DNA of 64,000 nt from Alicyclobacillus tolerans (GTDB taxonomy: Bacteria > Bacillota > Bacilli > Alicyclobacillales > Alicyclobacillaceae). The position numbers and the translations under genes are program-made. Under the pieces are notes generated by a model. That model made no database searches. It worked only from the letters and a program-made list of their open reading frames with translations, and was not told the DNA's origin. How positions within the stretch are numbered: position 1 is the stretch's first letter; every line of letters begins with the position of its first letter. This document shows positions 56,270-64,000 of the stretch, piece after piece. The stretch is from positions 1 to 64,000 of the forward strand of contig NZ_JXBW01000010.1 of NCBI RefSeq assembly GCF_001447355.1, written 5' to 3'.

Positions 56270-56590
56270 TCACGCATCAACCTGGCGTGCGTATTCAGCC
56301 TCCAGATCCTTTAAGGCAGCAATGATAGCCGCTTTCGCAGCACCGTGATAATGCAATTTGACCTGTTGGATCATCGGTTCCACTCCATCGTCCAACGACC
56401 ACCCGCGTAACAAGCCGCAAACAAAGTCCCGGCCAAGTTGCGTCGCTAACGTACACTCCGCTTTCAAAATGACGCCACGGCGCGTTTCGATCTCGACGAC
56501 AACCGCGAGTGTATCAAATGCTGTCTTGGCCGCCGAACCGACTGGAAGTTTACCGTGCCCTGCGAGAAACGCCGTAGTTACGAGTCCCAT
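56270..56590 (-). CDS. DUF3870 domain-containing protein
   Basis: 106 residues. The pattern TAFLAGHGKLPVGSAAKTAFDTLAVVVE, RRGVILKAECTLATQLGRDFV and LHYHGAAKAAIIAALKDLEAEY matches the DUF3870 family, a small alpha/beta protein without known activity. It lies upstream of tcuA on the same strand, 182 bases away, with a terminator hairpin between. The start was set at an ATG 5 bases after GGGGGAG; an earlier ATG in frame lacks a site. A link to the tricarballylate genes is possible but not shown. Confidence 0.7.
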   Translation of the reverse strand: MGLVTTAFLAGHGKLPVGSAAKTAFDTLAVVVEIETRRGVILKAECTLATQLGRDFVCGLLRGWSLDDGVEPMIQQVKLHYHGAAKAAIIAALKDLEAEYARQVDA

Positions 56591-56714
56591 CATGTCTCCC
56601 CCAAAAACAGAGTATCCTCCACACGAATCTATGTCGGACATACGGGGAATAGGACAATTCTCTGGGCTGGTGCGTTATATGCAGGACGACACTGCTCTTG
56701 CATGTTGTTCATGT

Positions 56715-56996
56715 TCAATCGAGAGCCCGTTCTTTTAGGGGTTGTTCATGATTGACCAGTTCGCCCTTCCGATGCTGTTCAAGGGCGTTCCGTGCAAGAA
56801 CCTCAACGGGGTCGCATGCCTTGACCACGCGAAAGCTGTCCCCATCTAGATGTACACGCAATGTATCTCCGGGGCGAATGTTGAATTGGTCACGCGGTTC
56901 TTCCGGTAATGAAAAACGCACGCTGGTATGTGCGAAAATCCATGAATGGTAGGTTAACGGCGCGGGGATCGCTCGCAAATTCGAAGTCTCACGCAT
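56715..56996 (-). CDS. AbrB/SpoVT-like domain protein, possibly degenerate
   Basis: The frame holds VRFSLPEEPRDQFNIRPGDTL and VHLDGDSFRVVK, the swapped-hairpin AbrB/MazE pattern (S/TIPxEIRxxLxIxPGDxL). A helical tail of about 30 residues follows. No good ribosome site or start is visible. The frame can begin at 56996 (MRETSN) or internally, and before the conserved part it looks shifted. No toxin gene is next to it. Antitoxin, transition-state-type regulator or decayed remnant are all possible. It abuts the degenerate end of the CRISPR array. Confidence 0.4.
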   Translation of the reverse strand: MRETSNLRAIPAPLTYHSWIFAHTSVRFSLPEEPRDQFNIRPGDTLRVHLDGDSFRVVKACDPVEVLARNALEQHRKGELVNHEQPLKERALD

Positions 56997-57007
56997 GCAA
57001 ACACAAG

Positions 57008-60000
57008 TTACTGGGCATCTCACAAGCCTCGATGTGGTATGATCAATACGCGCGTTTCCTGCAACAAGTGCGTGTCATAGTTCCCCCACAAGCCTCGATG
57101 TGGTATGATCAGGATGTTGATAGTGCGCTACAACAGGCCGTCATAGTTCCCCCACAAGCCTCGATGTGGTATGATTCCATGCCAGCAAACCATCTCATCG
57201 ATTTGGTCATAGTTCCCTCACAAGCCTTGATGTGGTATGATCAATAATAATAGCCTTGATGAGTTCGTTTGGTAATAGTTCCCTCACAAGCCTCGATGTG
57301 GTACGATAGGTGTGACAATGACTTGCCATATAGGCTTGTCATAGTTCCCTAACAAGCCTCGATGTGGTATGATTCCATGCCAGCAAACCATCTCATCCAT
57401 TTGGTCATAGTTCCCTCACAAGCCTTGATGTGGTATGATCAATAATAATAGCCTTGATGAGTTCGTTTGGTAATAGTTCCCTCACAAGCCTCGATGTGGT
57501 ACGATAGGTGTGACAATGACTTGCCATATAGGCTTGTCATAGTTCCCTAACAAGCCTCGATGTGGTATGATGCTGCACTATAACTACTAATTAACTTTTT
57601 GCGTCATAGTTCCCTCACAAGCCTTGATGTGGTATGATCAATAATAATAGCCTTGATGAGTTCGTTTGGTCATAGTTCCCTCACAAGCCTCGATGTGGTA
57701 TGATGCGGAATTGCGCGATGCGCTCGTCAAGGTGGTCATAGTTCCCTCACAAGCCTCGATGTGGTATGACTGGACTCCACGAAAAACAGCGGACTGGCGA
57801 GTCATAGTCCCCTCAAAAGCCTCGATGTGGTATGATGACCGTCAATAGTCCTCCACTTCACAATAAGTCATAGTTCCCTCACAAGCCTCGATGTGGTATG
57901 ACTGGACTCCACGAAAAACAGCGGACTGGCGAGTCATAGTCCCCTCAAAAGCCTCGATGTGGTATGATGACCGTCAATCGTCCTCCACTTCACAATAAGT
58001 CATAGTTCCCTCACAAGCCTCGATGTGGTATGATTGGACTCCACGAAAAACAGCGGACTAGCGAGTCATAGTTCCCTCACAAGCCTCGATGTGGTATGAT
58101 CTTTGCCCCGTCTGTGTGGGCTTCGACTACGTCATAGTTCCCTCACAAGCCTCTATGTGGCATGATTTTAGAGATTGAAAGTCGAACTGATTTTAAGTCA
58201 TAGTTCCCTCACAGGCCTCGATGTGGTATGATTTTAGATATTGAAAGTCGAACTGATTTTAAGTCATAGTTCCCTCACAGGCCTCGATGTGGTATGATTT
58301 TAGCCCCGTCTGTGTGGGCTTCGACTACGTCATAGTGCCCTCACAAGCCTCGATGTGGCATGATAATACCAGCGCAAAACGTAACACAACAAGCGTCATA
58401 TTTCCCTCACAAGCCTCGACGTGGTATGATAATACCAGCGCAAAACGTAACACAACAAGCGTCATATTTCCCTCACAAGCCTCGATGGGGTATGATTTTC
58501 AAACACCGCACCATTGGCCACATTGTGTCATAGTTCCCTCAAAAGCCTCGATGTGGTATGATAATACCAGCGCACAACGTAACACAACAAGCGTCATAGT
58601 TCCCTCACAAGCCTCGATGTGGTATGATTTTCGAACACCGCACCATTGGCCACATTGTGTCATAGTTCCCTCACAAGCCTCGATGTGGTATGATCATACG
58701 GATGTGCGATATATGGCATGTTCGGTCATAGTTCCCTCACAAGCCTCGATGTGGTATGATTGGGAAGAGGTTAAATACGATGCGTCATGTGTCATAGTTC
58801 CCTCACAAGCCTCGATGTGGTATGATGGTACAGACTCACATGGAACAGGGATACATGTCATAGTTCCCTCACAAGCCTCGATGTGGTATGATTGGGAAGA
58901 GGTTAAATACGATGCGTCATGTGTCATAGTTCCCTCACAAGCCTCGATGTGGTATGATAACTGTCCAAATGAGATACGTCTTATCCGTGTCATAGTTCCC
59001 TCACAAGCCTCGATGTGGTATGATTTCAGAGAAGATTTCATCGTTCAACATATTGTCATAGTTCCCTCACAAGCCTCGATGTGGTATGATTCGAGATATT
59101 TAACCTTTGACATATCATAGGTCATAGTTCCCTCACAAGCCTCGATGTGGTATGATAAATGCCTTCGACTTTACCCCAACGAATAAGTCATAGTTCCCTC
59201 ACAAGCCTCGATGTGGTATGATAAATGCCTTCGATTTTACCCCAACGAATAAGTCATAGTTCCCTCACAAGCCTCGATGTGGTATGATATTGTAAAGGAT
59301 ACTTTATCATTTTATTTGGTCATAGTTCCCTCACAAGCCTAGATGTGGTATGATTGTGACGATAGGCGCGTGCTGCTTTTTTATGTCATAGTTCCCTCAC
59401 AAGCCTAGATGTGGTATGATTGTGACGATAGGCGCGTGCTGCTTTTTTATGTCATAGTTCCCTCACGAGCCTCGATGTGGTATGATGACATGGTCGCAAA
59501 TGTATAATATAGTGAGGTCATAGTTCCCTCACAAGCCTCGATGTGGTATGATTCATTCTCACTGTACGGTTTGCCTAGCAAGGTCATAGTTCCCTCACAA
59601 GCCTCGATGTGGTATGATGACATGGTCGCAAATGTATAATATAGTGAGGTCATAGTTCCCTCAAAAGCCTCGATGTGGTATGATATCAACACTGATTGAT
59701 TGTTACATAATTACGTCATAGTTCCCCCACAAGCCTCGATGTGGTATGATGACATGGTCGCAAATGTATAATATAGTGAGGTCATAGTTCCCTCAAAAGC
59801 CTCGATGTGGTATGATATCAACACTGATTGATTGTTACATAATTACGTCATAGTTCCCCCACAAGCCTCGATGTGGTATGATATCAACACTGATTGATTG
59901 TTACATAATTACGTCATAGTTCCCTCACAAGCCTCGATGTGGTATGATTCATTCTCGCTGTACGGTTTGCCTAGCAAGGTCATAGTTCCCTCACAAGCCT

Positions 60001-60608
60001 CGATGTGGTATGATTAAAACGTCTGACCGAACTTTTGACCACGAGTCATAGTTCCCTCACAAGCCTCGATGTGGTATGATCTGATGGAATTAACTGTTTA
60101 CGTTCATGGTGTCATAGTTCCCTCGCAAGCCTCGATGTGGTATGATTAAAACGTCTGACCGAACTGTTGACCACGAGTCATAGTTCCCTCACAAGCCTCG
60201 ATGTGGTATGATTACTTGCCGTTATCTGCGCCTAGAATTTTTGTCATAGTTCCCCCACAAGCCTCGATGTGGTATGATTTCCCCGCCCCTCCACCTCTCG
60301 GTGCTACGGTCATAGTTCCCTCACAAGCCTCGATGTGGTATGATTTCCCCGGCCCTCCACCTCTCGGTGCTACGGTCATAGTTCCCTCACAAGCCTCGAT
60401 GTGGTATGATTTCCCCGGCCCTCCACCTTTCGATGCTACGGTCATAGTTCCCTCACAAGCCTCGATGTGGTATGATCCAGCAAGGGAGGCTATATCAATA
60501 TTTGTTGTCATAGTTCCCTCACAAGCCTCGATGTGGTATGATCCAGCAAGGGAGGCTATATCAATATTTTTTGTCATAGTTCCCTCACAAGCCTCGATGT
60601 GGTATGAT
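57008..60608 (+). CRISPR. Type II-C CRISPR array, 55 repeats and 54 spacers
   Basis: 36-base repeats start GTCATAGTTCCCTCACAAGC and end CTCGATGTGGTATGAT. All spacers are 30 bases except the ninth (31, at 57572), so the period is 66 throughout. The repeat resembles that of Geobacillus type II-C systems (GTCATAGTTCCC...GGTATAAT). The first repeat (57008-57043) is degenerate in its first 11 bases. Many repeats carry single-base variants. The spacers form only 30 families; see the findings. The transcribed strand is taken as plus from the repeat orientation, the extended -10 (TGGTATGAT) at each repeat end and the terminator after the last repeat. Long open frames across the array on both strands are chance results of the 66-base period. 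Confidence 0.98.
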
Positions 60609-60661
60609 ACGTGATCGCTCAATCCCTTGTAGTATCAGGGGTTGGGCGATTACGTATTTTT
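60609..60661 (+). terminator. Intrinsic terminator right after the last CRISPR repeat
   Basis: ATACGTGATCGCTCAATCCC and GGGGTTGGGCGATTACGTAT form a long stem with few mismatches (60607-60655), followed by TTTTT. It fits the end of a plus-strand array transcript and starts within the last two bases of the repeat. Confidence 0.75.
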
Positions 60662-60705
60662 GAAAAAGCGAATCGCCAAGCCGTTTCAAAGCGGCGGTGT
60701 CACGT
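60660..60705 (-). terminator. Hairpin at the end of the cas transcript
   Basis: On the minus strand CGCCGCTTTGAAACGGCTTG is followed by GCG and, after GATTCG, CTTTTTC. The stem CGCC/GGCG with an inner GCCG-type pairing could end the cas9-cas1-cas2 transcript head-on to the array. The pairing is imperfect. Confidence 0.4.
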
Positions 60706-60708
60706 TTT

Positions 60709-61029
60709 TTAAAAAAGCACCAACTGCTCACTTTGCATTCTCCGTTCATTAGGTGCATAGTTACCAACAAGAATTTTCATCCTCATGAACTGCTTTTCTG
60801 TGACCAGTAACGTTCGAATCGATCCTTTATCTGGTAAGTTCGCTTGAAGCCTCCTTTCGTGCTTTTCCGCCATCTCATAACTGCCGCAGATCCGACAGTA
60901 ACAAGAATACTGCATCATATAATACCCATCATTCAATAAAAATTGACGAAACCGAGTTGCAGCCTTTCTTTCCGCCTTTGTAGTCACTGGCAGATCAAAG
61001 AGCACCATCAAGCGCATAATCCTACTCAT
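60709..61029 (-). CDS. cas2: CRISPR-associated endonuclease Cas2
   Basis: 106 residues with the ferredoxin-like Cas2 fold. The catalytic-type Asp is in LMVLFDLPVTT, and RFRQFLLNDGYYMMQYS is the second conserved strand-helix region. Cas2 forms the spacer-integration complex with Cas1. The start was set at the ATG that overlaps the cas1 end by 8 bases, after GGGGGTCT. A start three codons later (MRLMV) is possible. The frame upstream of this ATG is out of place inside cas1. Confidence 0.92.
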   Translation of the reverse strand: MSRIMRLMVLFDLPVTTKAERKAATRFRQFLLNDGYYMMQYSCYCRICGSYEMAEKHERRLQANLPDKGSIRTLLVTEKQFMRMKILVGNYAPNERRMQSEQLVLF

Positions 61030-61945
61030 AGACCCCCATTTGAACCTCCGTAAGCCTCGGCAACTGTAAAGCACTTGGATCTTCGGTTGAAATCGCATTT
61101 GAAAAGCTGGAGACCATCGCTTCAATGCTTGCGGTCAGGTCGTATCGCTCGTTTTCCAGCCAAACCATCTGAGTGAGAATCTGCATCAATCTCCGCTTAT
61201 GTAGCTTCGAAAGTATGGGAGAGTCAACGTCGAGCTCGGACGCCACAACATAATCCACAATAGGCCGATATGGCTCCATAAGGTCGTCAGCAAGGTTAAA
61301 ATTATTGAGCTCGCTGTGATGTTGTAATCCAATGGATGGTTGAAATCCAAACGCACACAAACTTCTTGCAACTTGTCCACGAATCAATGCATATCCGTAG
61401 TTCATCGCTGAGTTAATGAAGTCATCCGAGCTACGCTTGAACGCTTTACCAAACAGATGCTTAAAGTACATTCGTGCGGCTTGGGATTCAATAGATCCCT
61501 TATCCCCAGATGCCACGCGGCCCGCAAGCGCTAACAGAGCTTCATCACCACTGCACCCACATAAAGTTAAACACGCGGCTTGATTCTCGATTTTGCGACG
61601 CACAACAGCCTGCCACAATCGCTTCACGAGTGGCCGCTTCATCTCAAGCTGGGATTGCATGATTTTTGGTCCTCGCGAATGCTGACAGTACGGTAGAAGT
61701 ACGCCGTTTGGTAAATGTTTTTCATCGCAAGTAAACACTGCAATTCGAAATTCGGCCAATCTGGCCAGGAGGGCCGACGTGATAATACTCTGTCGGTCCT
61801 CCAGCATGAGGGTGCGAATGTCCTCCAGAGGAATGGTGTATTCGCACGTTTCTCCAGAGGATTCGTCCTCTTGTCGCACGACAAGCTGGTTATTTCGACA
61901 ACTCAGCTTGGCACTGCGAGTGACCATCACATGTCGATGTGACAA
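61022..61945 (-). CDS. cas1: CRISPR-associated endonuclease Cas1, type II
   Basis: 307 residues. The N-terminal beta domain (TRSAKLSCRNNQLVV, then DIRTLMLEDRQSIIT) is typical of type II-C Cas1. The metal site is formed by Glu in GSIESQAARMYF, His in HSELNNFNLADD and Asp in the following helix. It integrates new spacers with Cas2. The gene begins with a TTG directly after the cas9 stop (TGATTG), preceded by AAGGAAG, and overlaps cas2 by 8 bases, so the three are one operon. Confidence 0.95.
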   Translation of the reverse strand: MSHRHVMVTRSAKLSCRNNQLVVRQEDESSGETCEYTIPLEDIRTLMLEDRQSIITSALLARLAEFRIAVFTCDEKHLPNGVLLPYCQHSRGPKIMQSQLEMKRPLVKRLWQAVVRRKIENQAACLTLCGCSGDEALLALAGRVASGDKGSIESQAARMYFKHLFGKAFKRSSDDFINSAMNYGYALIRGQVARSLCAFGFQPSIGLQHHSELNNFNLADDLMEPYRPIVDYVVASELDVDSPILSKLHKRRLMQILTQMVWLENERYDLTASIEAMVSSFSNAISTEDPSALQLPRLTEVQMGVYE

Positions 61946-64000
61946 TCAATTCATCTTCCTTTCCACACGAAATGGCATGCGCCGTTCCTTATAAACAGGA
62001 TGCGTGTCTCCTAACGGACCAACAACGTATTTTTCGAACACCTCTAGACCTTGTATACCCAAACCCTTCAGTTCTCCAGAATTGTCGTGCGTACGCAGAG
62101 TTAAAGTAGCGCCTGAAATATCCGCACCCGCAAAATACATCAGTCGTAATCCAACAGGTTCCTTCCTGTCCTTATAAGTTATATCCACTTCCCTACTAGG
62201 TTTAATCATCACCGCGTCGTTTGGATATAAGCTAAATTTAAATTGATAGCTATCATCCACAACTCTCCACTCGGAGTACGGCTTGTGCGCAGTGGCTAGG
62301 CGATTCGGAAGTTCCCGCTTCAGTACATCTGCGACATAAATCGGTACAAAGTAATACTTTCCGTCTTTTGCAAACACATCAATTCTCACCATTCCCCCAT
62401 TCTCTGCGATGCCTCGTCCGCCATGAACAGGTACACCGAGCGTCAACTTTTCTTGAATCTTGACCTTCCTAACGGGTGTTCGCACACTACCGTCCTTCGA
62501 AATCTTGTAAACAGGTTCTTTAAAAGCAGCCTTCGCATCGCCGCCAAATTGAACAAGCCTTTCGCGCAGAGTGTTGTACAATCTAGGATCATCTTCCGGT
62601 CGGAAATAATCCTTAATCTCCCCATCCTTTGTGAGCTTGAGTTCGGTAAGAGCCACCTTTGAAACCACGACCTGAATCTCTGTGCCCTTATTATCATCGA
62701 CTTTCACGATACGCGGGCTACGAATCGTCTCCTTGTGAGCCGCGCCCGTGACCTTCCTTGTCGGCATTCTCGAGACAAAGATAGGATCAATTTGCTCGGT
62801 TTCCGAATAGGTTAAGAGGCCAATAGCTCGTATATTTTTGCTAGGATCGTCGCTGAGTCTTGCCAACAGCTCGTCTCGAAAGAATGGCCAGGGCTCCAAA
62901 GGTTCGTTTGGGAGAAACTTGCGTTCGTCAAATGATTCCCACGTGAACACCTCACCCGTCTCTTTATCCACATATTGCGTGATGCCTTCGCTTTTGCTGA
63001 CCTGCTGCACATACCGGTTGCGATCGGCGAGCGCATTGCGCTTAAATTTGTCATACTTCGTGACGCGTTGAATAAGCGAATCTCCGATGCACGCAACAAC
63101 AACTGCATCGGCCGCATGGTGCTTATCACCGGCATTCCGATCCTTCGTCAATCCCCACCGCGCTCGCATATATGCCGTAACGGCGCCATTGACACAAACC
63201 ACACGCTTTGACCGCGTGGAAGCCGTTTCGTCAAATAACAACCATGCCTGAATGTGATTCATCAAAGCCCTGGTGATGTACCGCGTGTCCGAAAGATTTC
63301 TCTCGCGAAATCCTTCTTGTTCCAAATCGATCGCGCGCTTGTCCATTAACAAATGGTTCTTCTTCTTTTGCGACAATGGGATACTTTCTACCAACGCTAT
63401 AAACTTTGCCTTCTGCTCTGGCTTATCTCGCAGATACTCCAATGGCGTTCGGTTCCCCTTCTGACGATTTTGCTCCGTCTTGACAAGAACCTTGTTGTCA
63501 TAGCTATCGTCAAATGAAATCCCATACGGGATGATGTGATCCACTTCGGCGTAACCTGGCTCGAATAGACGTGTGACGTCCAACTTTTCCCCAGAATACA
63601 TGCAGAATTCCTGCTGCTGCTTGAATAGCTTGTACTTCACAATGTCTCGTCCGGTAACATGCGCACTTCCAAGAATCTCACGAATCTCGTCCTTGATCTG
63701 CTCGTTATTTTTTTGGTTTTCCTTCTGAGCCTTCTCAATTTTACGCCGCTCATCCAGATTCTTGGATAGCTCCCGGGCAAGCTCGATGTGAATAGATTCG
63801 GGCGAACCATGCTTGCGGATGACCGCATTCACAACTTTGATGGCCTGTGAAAGGGCACGCCGCACCACCGGATTGGTCACTTCTCCTTCACCCAAAGGTG
63901 GCAAAAGCCTCTGTTTTACGTACTCTGTTTTCCCTTGAAACTGATACCCAGCCAGCTCGCAGGCTACATCATAGCTGTAGCCATCCTCTAAGAACGGAAG
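61946..64000 (-). CDS. cas9: Cas9 endonuclease, type II-C (C-terminal 684 residues; N-terminus beyond the window)
   Basis: The frame stays open to the window edge, so the beginning is missing. The visible part starts in the region before RuvC-II. RuvC-II is SIHIELAREL, the HNH domain has EVDHIIPYGISFDDSYDNK with CMYSGEKL before it, and RuvC-III is DKHHAADAVVVAC. The PAM-interacting C-terminal part has PIFVSRMPTRKVTGAAH, FEKYVVGPLG and related strands. Catalytic residues are intact. The text is close to GeoCas9 of Geobacillus as I recall it (for example ACELAGY upstream, VDHVIPYSRSLDDSYTNK in HNH). The operon order cas9-cas1-cas2 without csn2 or cas4 defines subtype II-C. Confidence 0.95.
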   Translation of the reverse strand, partial: LPFLEDGYSYDVACELAGYQFQGKTEYVKQRLLPPLGEGEVTNPVVRRALSQAIKVVNAVIRKHGSPESIHIELARELSKNLDERRKIEKAQKENQKNNEQIKDEIREILGSAHVTGRDIVKYKLFKQQQEFCMYSGEKLDVTRLFEPGYAEVDHIIPYGISFDDSYDNKVLVKTEQNRQKGNRTPLEYLRDKPEQKAKFIALVESIPLSQKKKNHLLMDKRAIDLEQEGFRERNLSDTRYITRALMNHIQAWLLFDETASTRSKRVVCVNGAVTAYMRARWGLTKDRNAGDKHHAADAVVVACIGDSLIQRVTKYDKFKRNALADRNRYVQQVSKSEGITQYVDKETGEVFTWESFDERKFLPNEPLEPWPFFRDELLARLSDDPSKNIRAIGLLTYSETEQIDPIFVSRMPTRKVTGAAHKETIRSPRIVKVDDNKGTEIQVVVSKVALTELKLTKDGEIKDYFRPEDDPRLYNTLRERLVQFGGDAKAAFKEPVYKISKDGSVRTPVRKVKIQEKLTLGVPVHGGRGIAENGGMVRIDVFAKDGKYYFVPIYVADVLKRELPNRLATAHKPYSEWRVVDDSYQFKFSLYPNDAVMIKPSREVDITYKDRKEPVGLRLMYFAGADISGATLTLRTHDNSGELKGLGIQGLEVFEKYVVGPLGDTHPVYKERRMPFRVERKMN

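Noticed and set aside
58287-59120. A 277-residue open frame across the CRISPR array, with regular VIVPSQASMWYD-type repeats
   Set aside because: It arises because the 66-base repeat-spacer period is a multiple of three; it carries no start signal and the repeated text is the translated CRISPR repeat. The same holds for the shorter frames at 57666, 58694, 59447, 60201 and 60212.
60620-60650. Possible tracrRNA anti-repeat just after the array (minus strand CCTGATACTACAAGGG)
   Set aside because: Only a few bases match an anti-repeat for GTCATAGTTCCC, and the segment is fully explained by the terminator stem on the plus strand.

Overview
The window looks like a chromosomal segment of an acid-tolerant, spore-forming Firmicute close to Alicyclobacillus and its relatives. 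The signs are strong AGGAGG-type ribosome sites with ATG, GTG and TTG starts, a moderately high GC content, a SqhC-type terpene cyclase, a kumamolisin-like S53 peptidase, a bacterial nitric oxide synthase, a YjcZ-like mini-protein and a type II-C CRISPR system whose repeat and Cas9 resemble those of thermophilic Geobacillus. Species cannot be fixed from the sequence. No rRNA, tRNA, transposase or prophage gene was seen.

Layout. (1) 1-18.1 kb is carbohydrate metabolism and sensing. It holds a giant cyclic beta-1,2-glucan synthase split by an apparent frameshift, a VOC protein, a GH113-like glycosidase, an FGGY sugar kinase, a Gfo/Idh/MocA oxidoreductase, a GH36 alpha-galactosidase, and a solute-binding-like protein without signal peptide coupled to a GAF-GGDEF protein. 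(2) 18.1-28.7 kb is mixed housekeeping: SGNH hydrolase, DUF3291 protein, SDR epimerase, M14 carboxypeptidase, release factor 3, aldo-keto reductase, signal peptidase I, a propeller-like lipid-anchored or secreted protein and a NAGPA-domain protein. (3) 28.8-38.1 kb carries transport and redox genes: APC permease with acetamidase/formamidase, an MFS exporter, nitric oxide synthase, a luciferase-like monooxygenase, and a BenE transporter facing a LysR regulator. (4) 38.1-50.9 kb has metE behind a complete cobalamin riboswitch plus terminator, the S53 peptidase, a Rieske oxygenase, the SqhC-type cyclase with a small partner protein, a second APC permease, a MarR regulator and a ClC channel with CBS domains. 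(5) 50.9-56.6 kb is a tricarballylate/aconitate module (tcuA, tcuB, a prpF-like isomerase, an MFS carrier, a DUF3870 protein). Terminator hairpins sit directly upstream of the tcuA and prpF ribosome sites, behind leaders that look alike. (6) 56.7-64.0 kb is a type II-C CRISPR-Cas locus: a 55-repeat array, cas2, cas1 and the C-terminal part of cas9, which runs off the window.

The most unusual material is the CRISPR array. Its 54 spacers fall into only 30 families; 18 families occur two or three times, often with single-base differences and with linked repeat variants, which points to internal duplication. Each repeat ends in an extended -10-like sequence, and an intrinsic terminator follows the last repeat on the same strand, so crRNAs are probably made from many internal promoters and run towards the cas genes. 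Other leads are the paired tcu leaders, the SBP-like/diguanylate cyclase pair, and a paralogous family of about 90-residue proteins.
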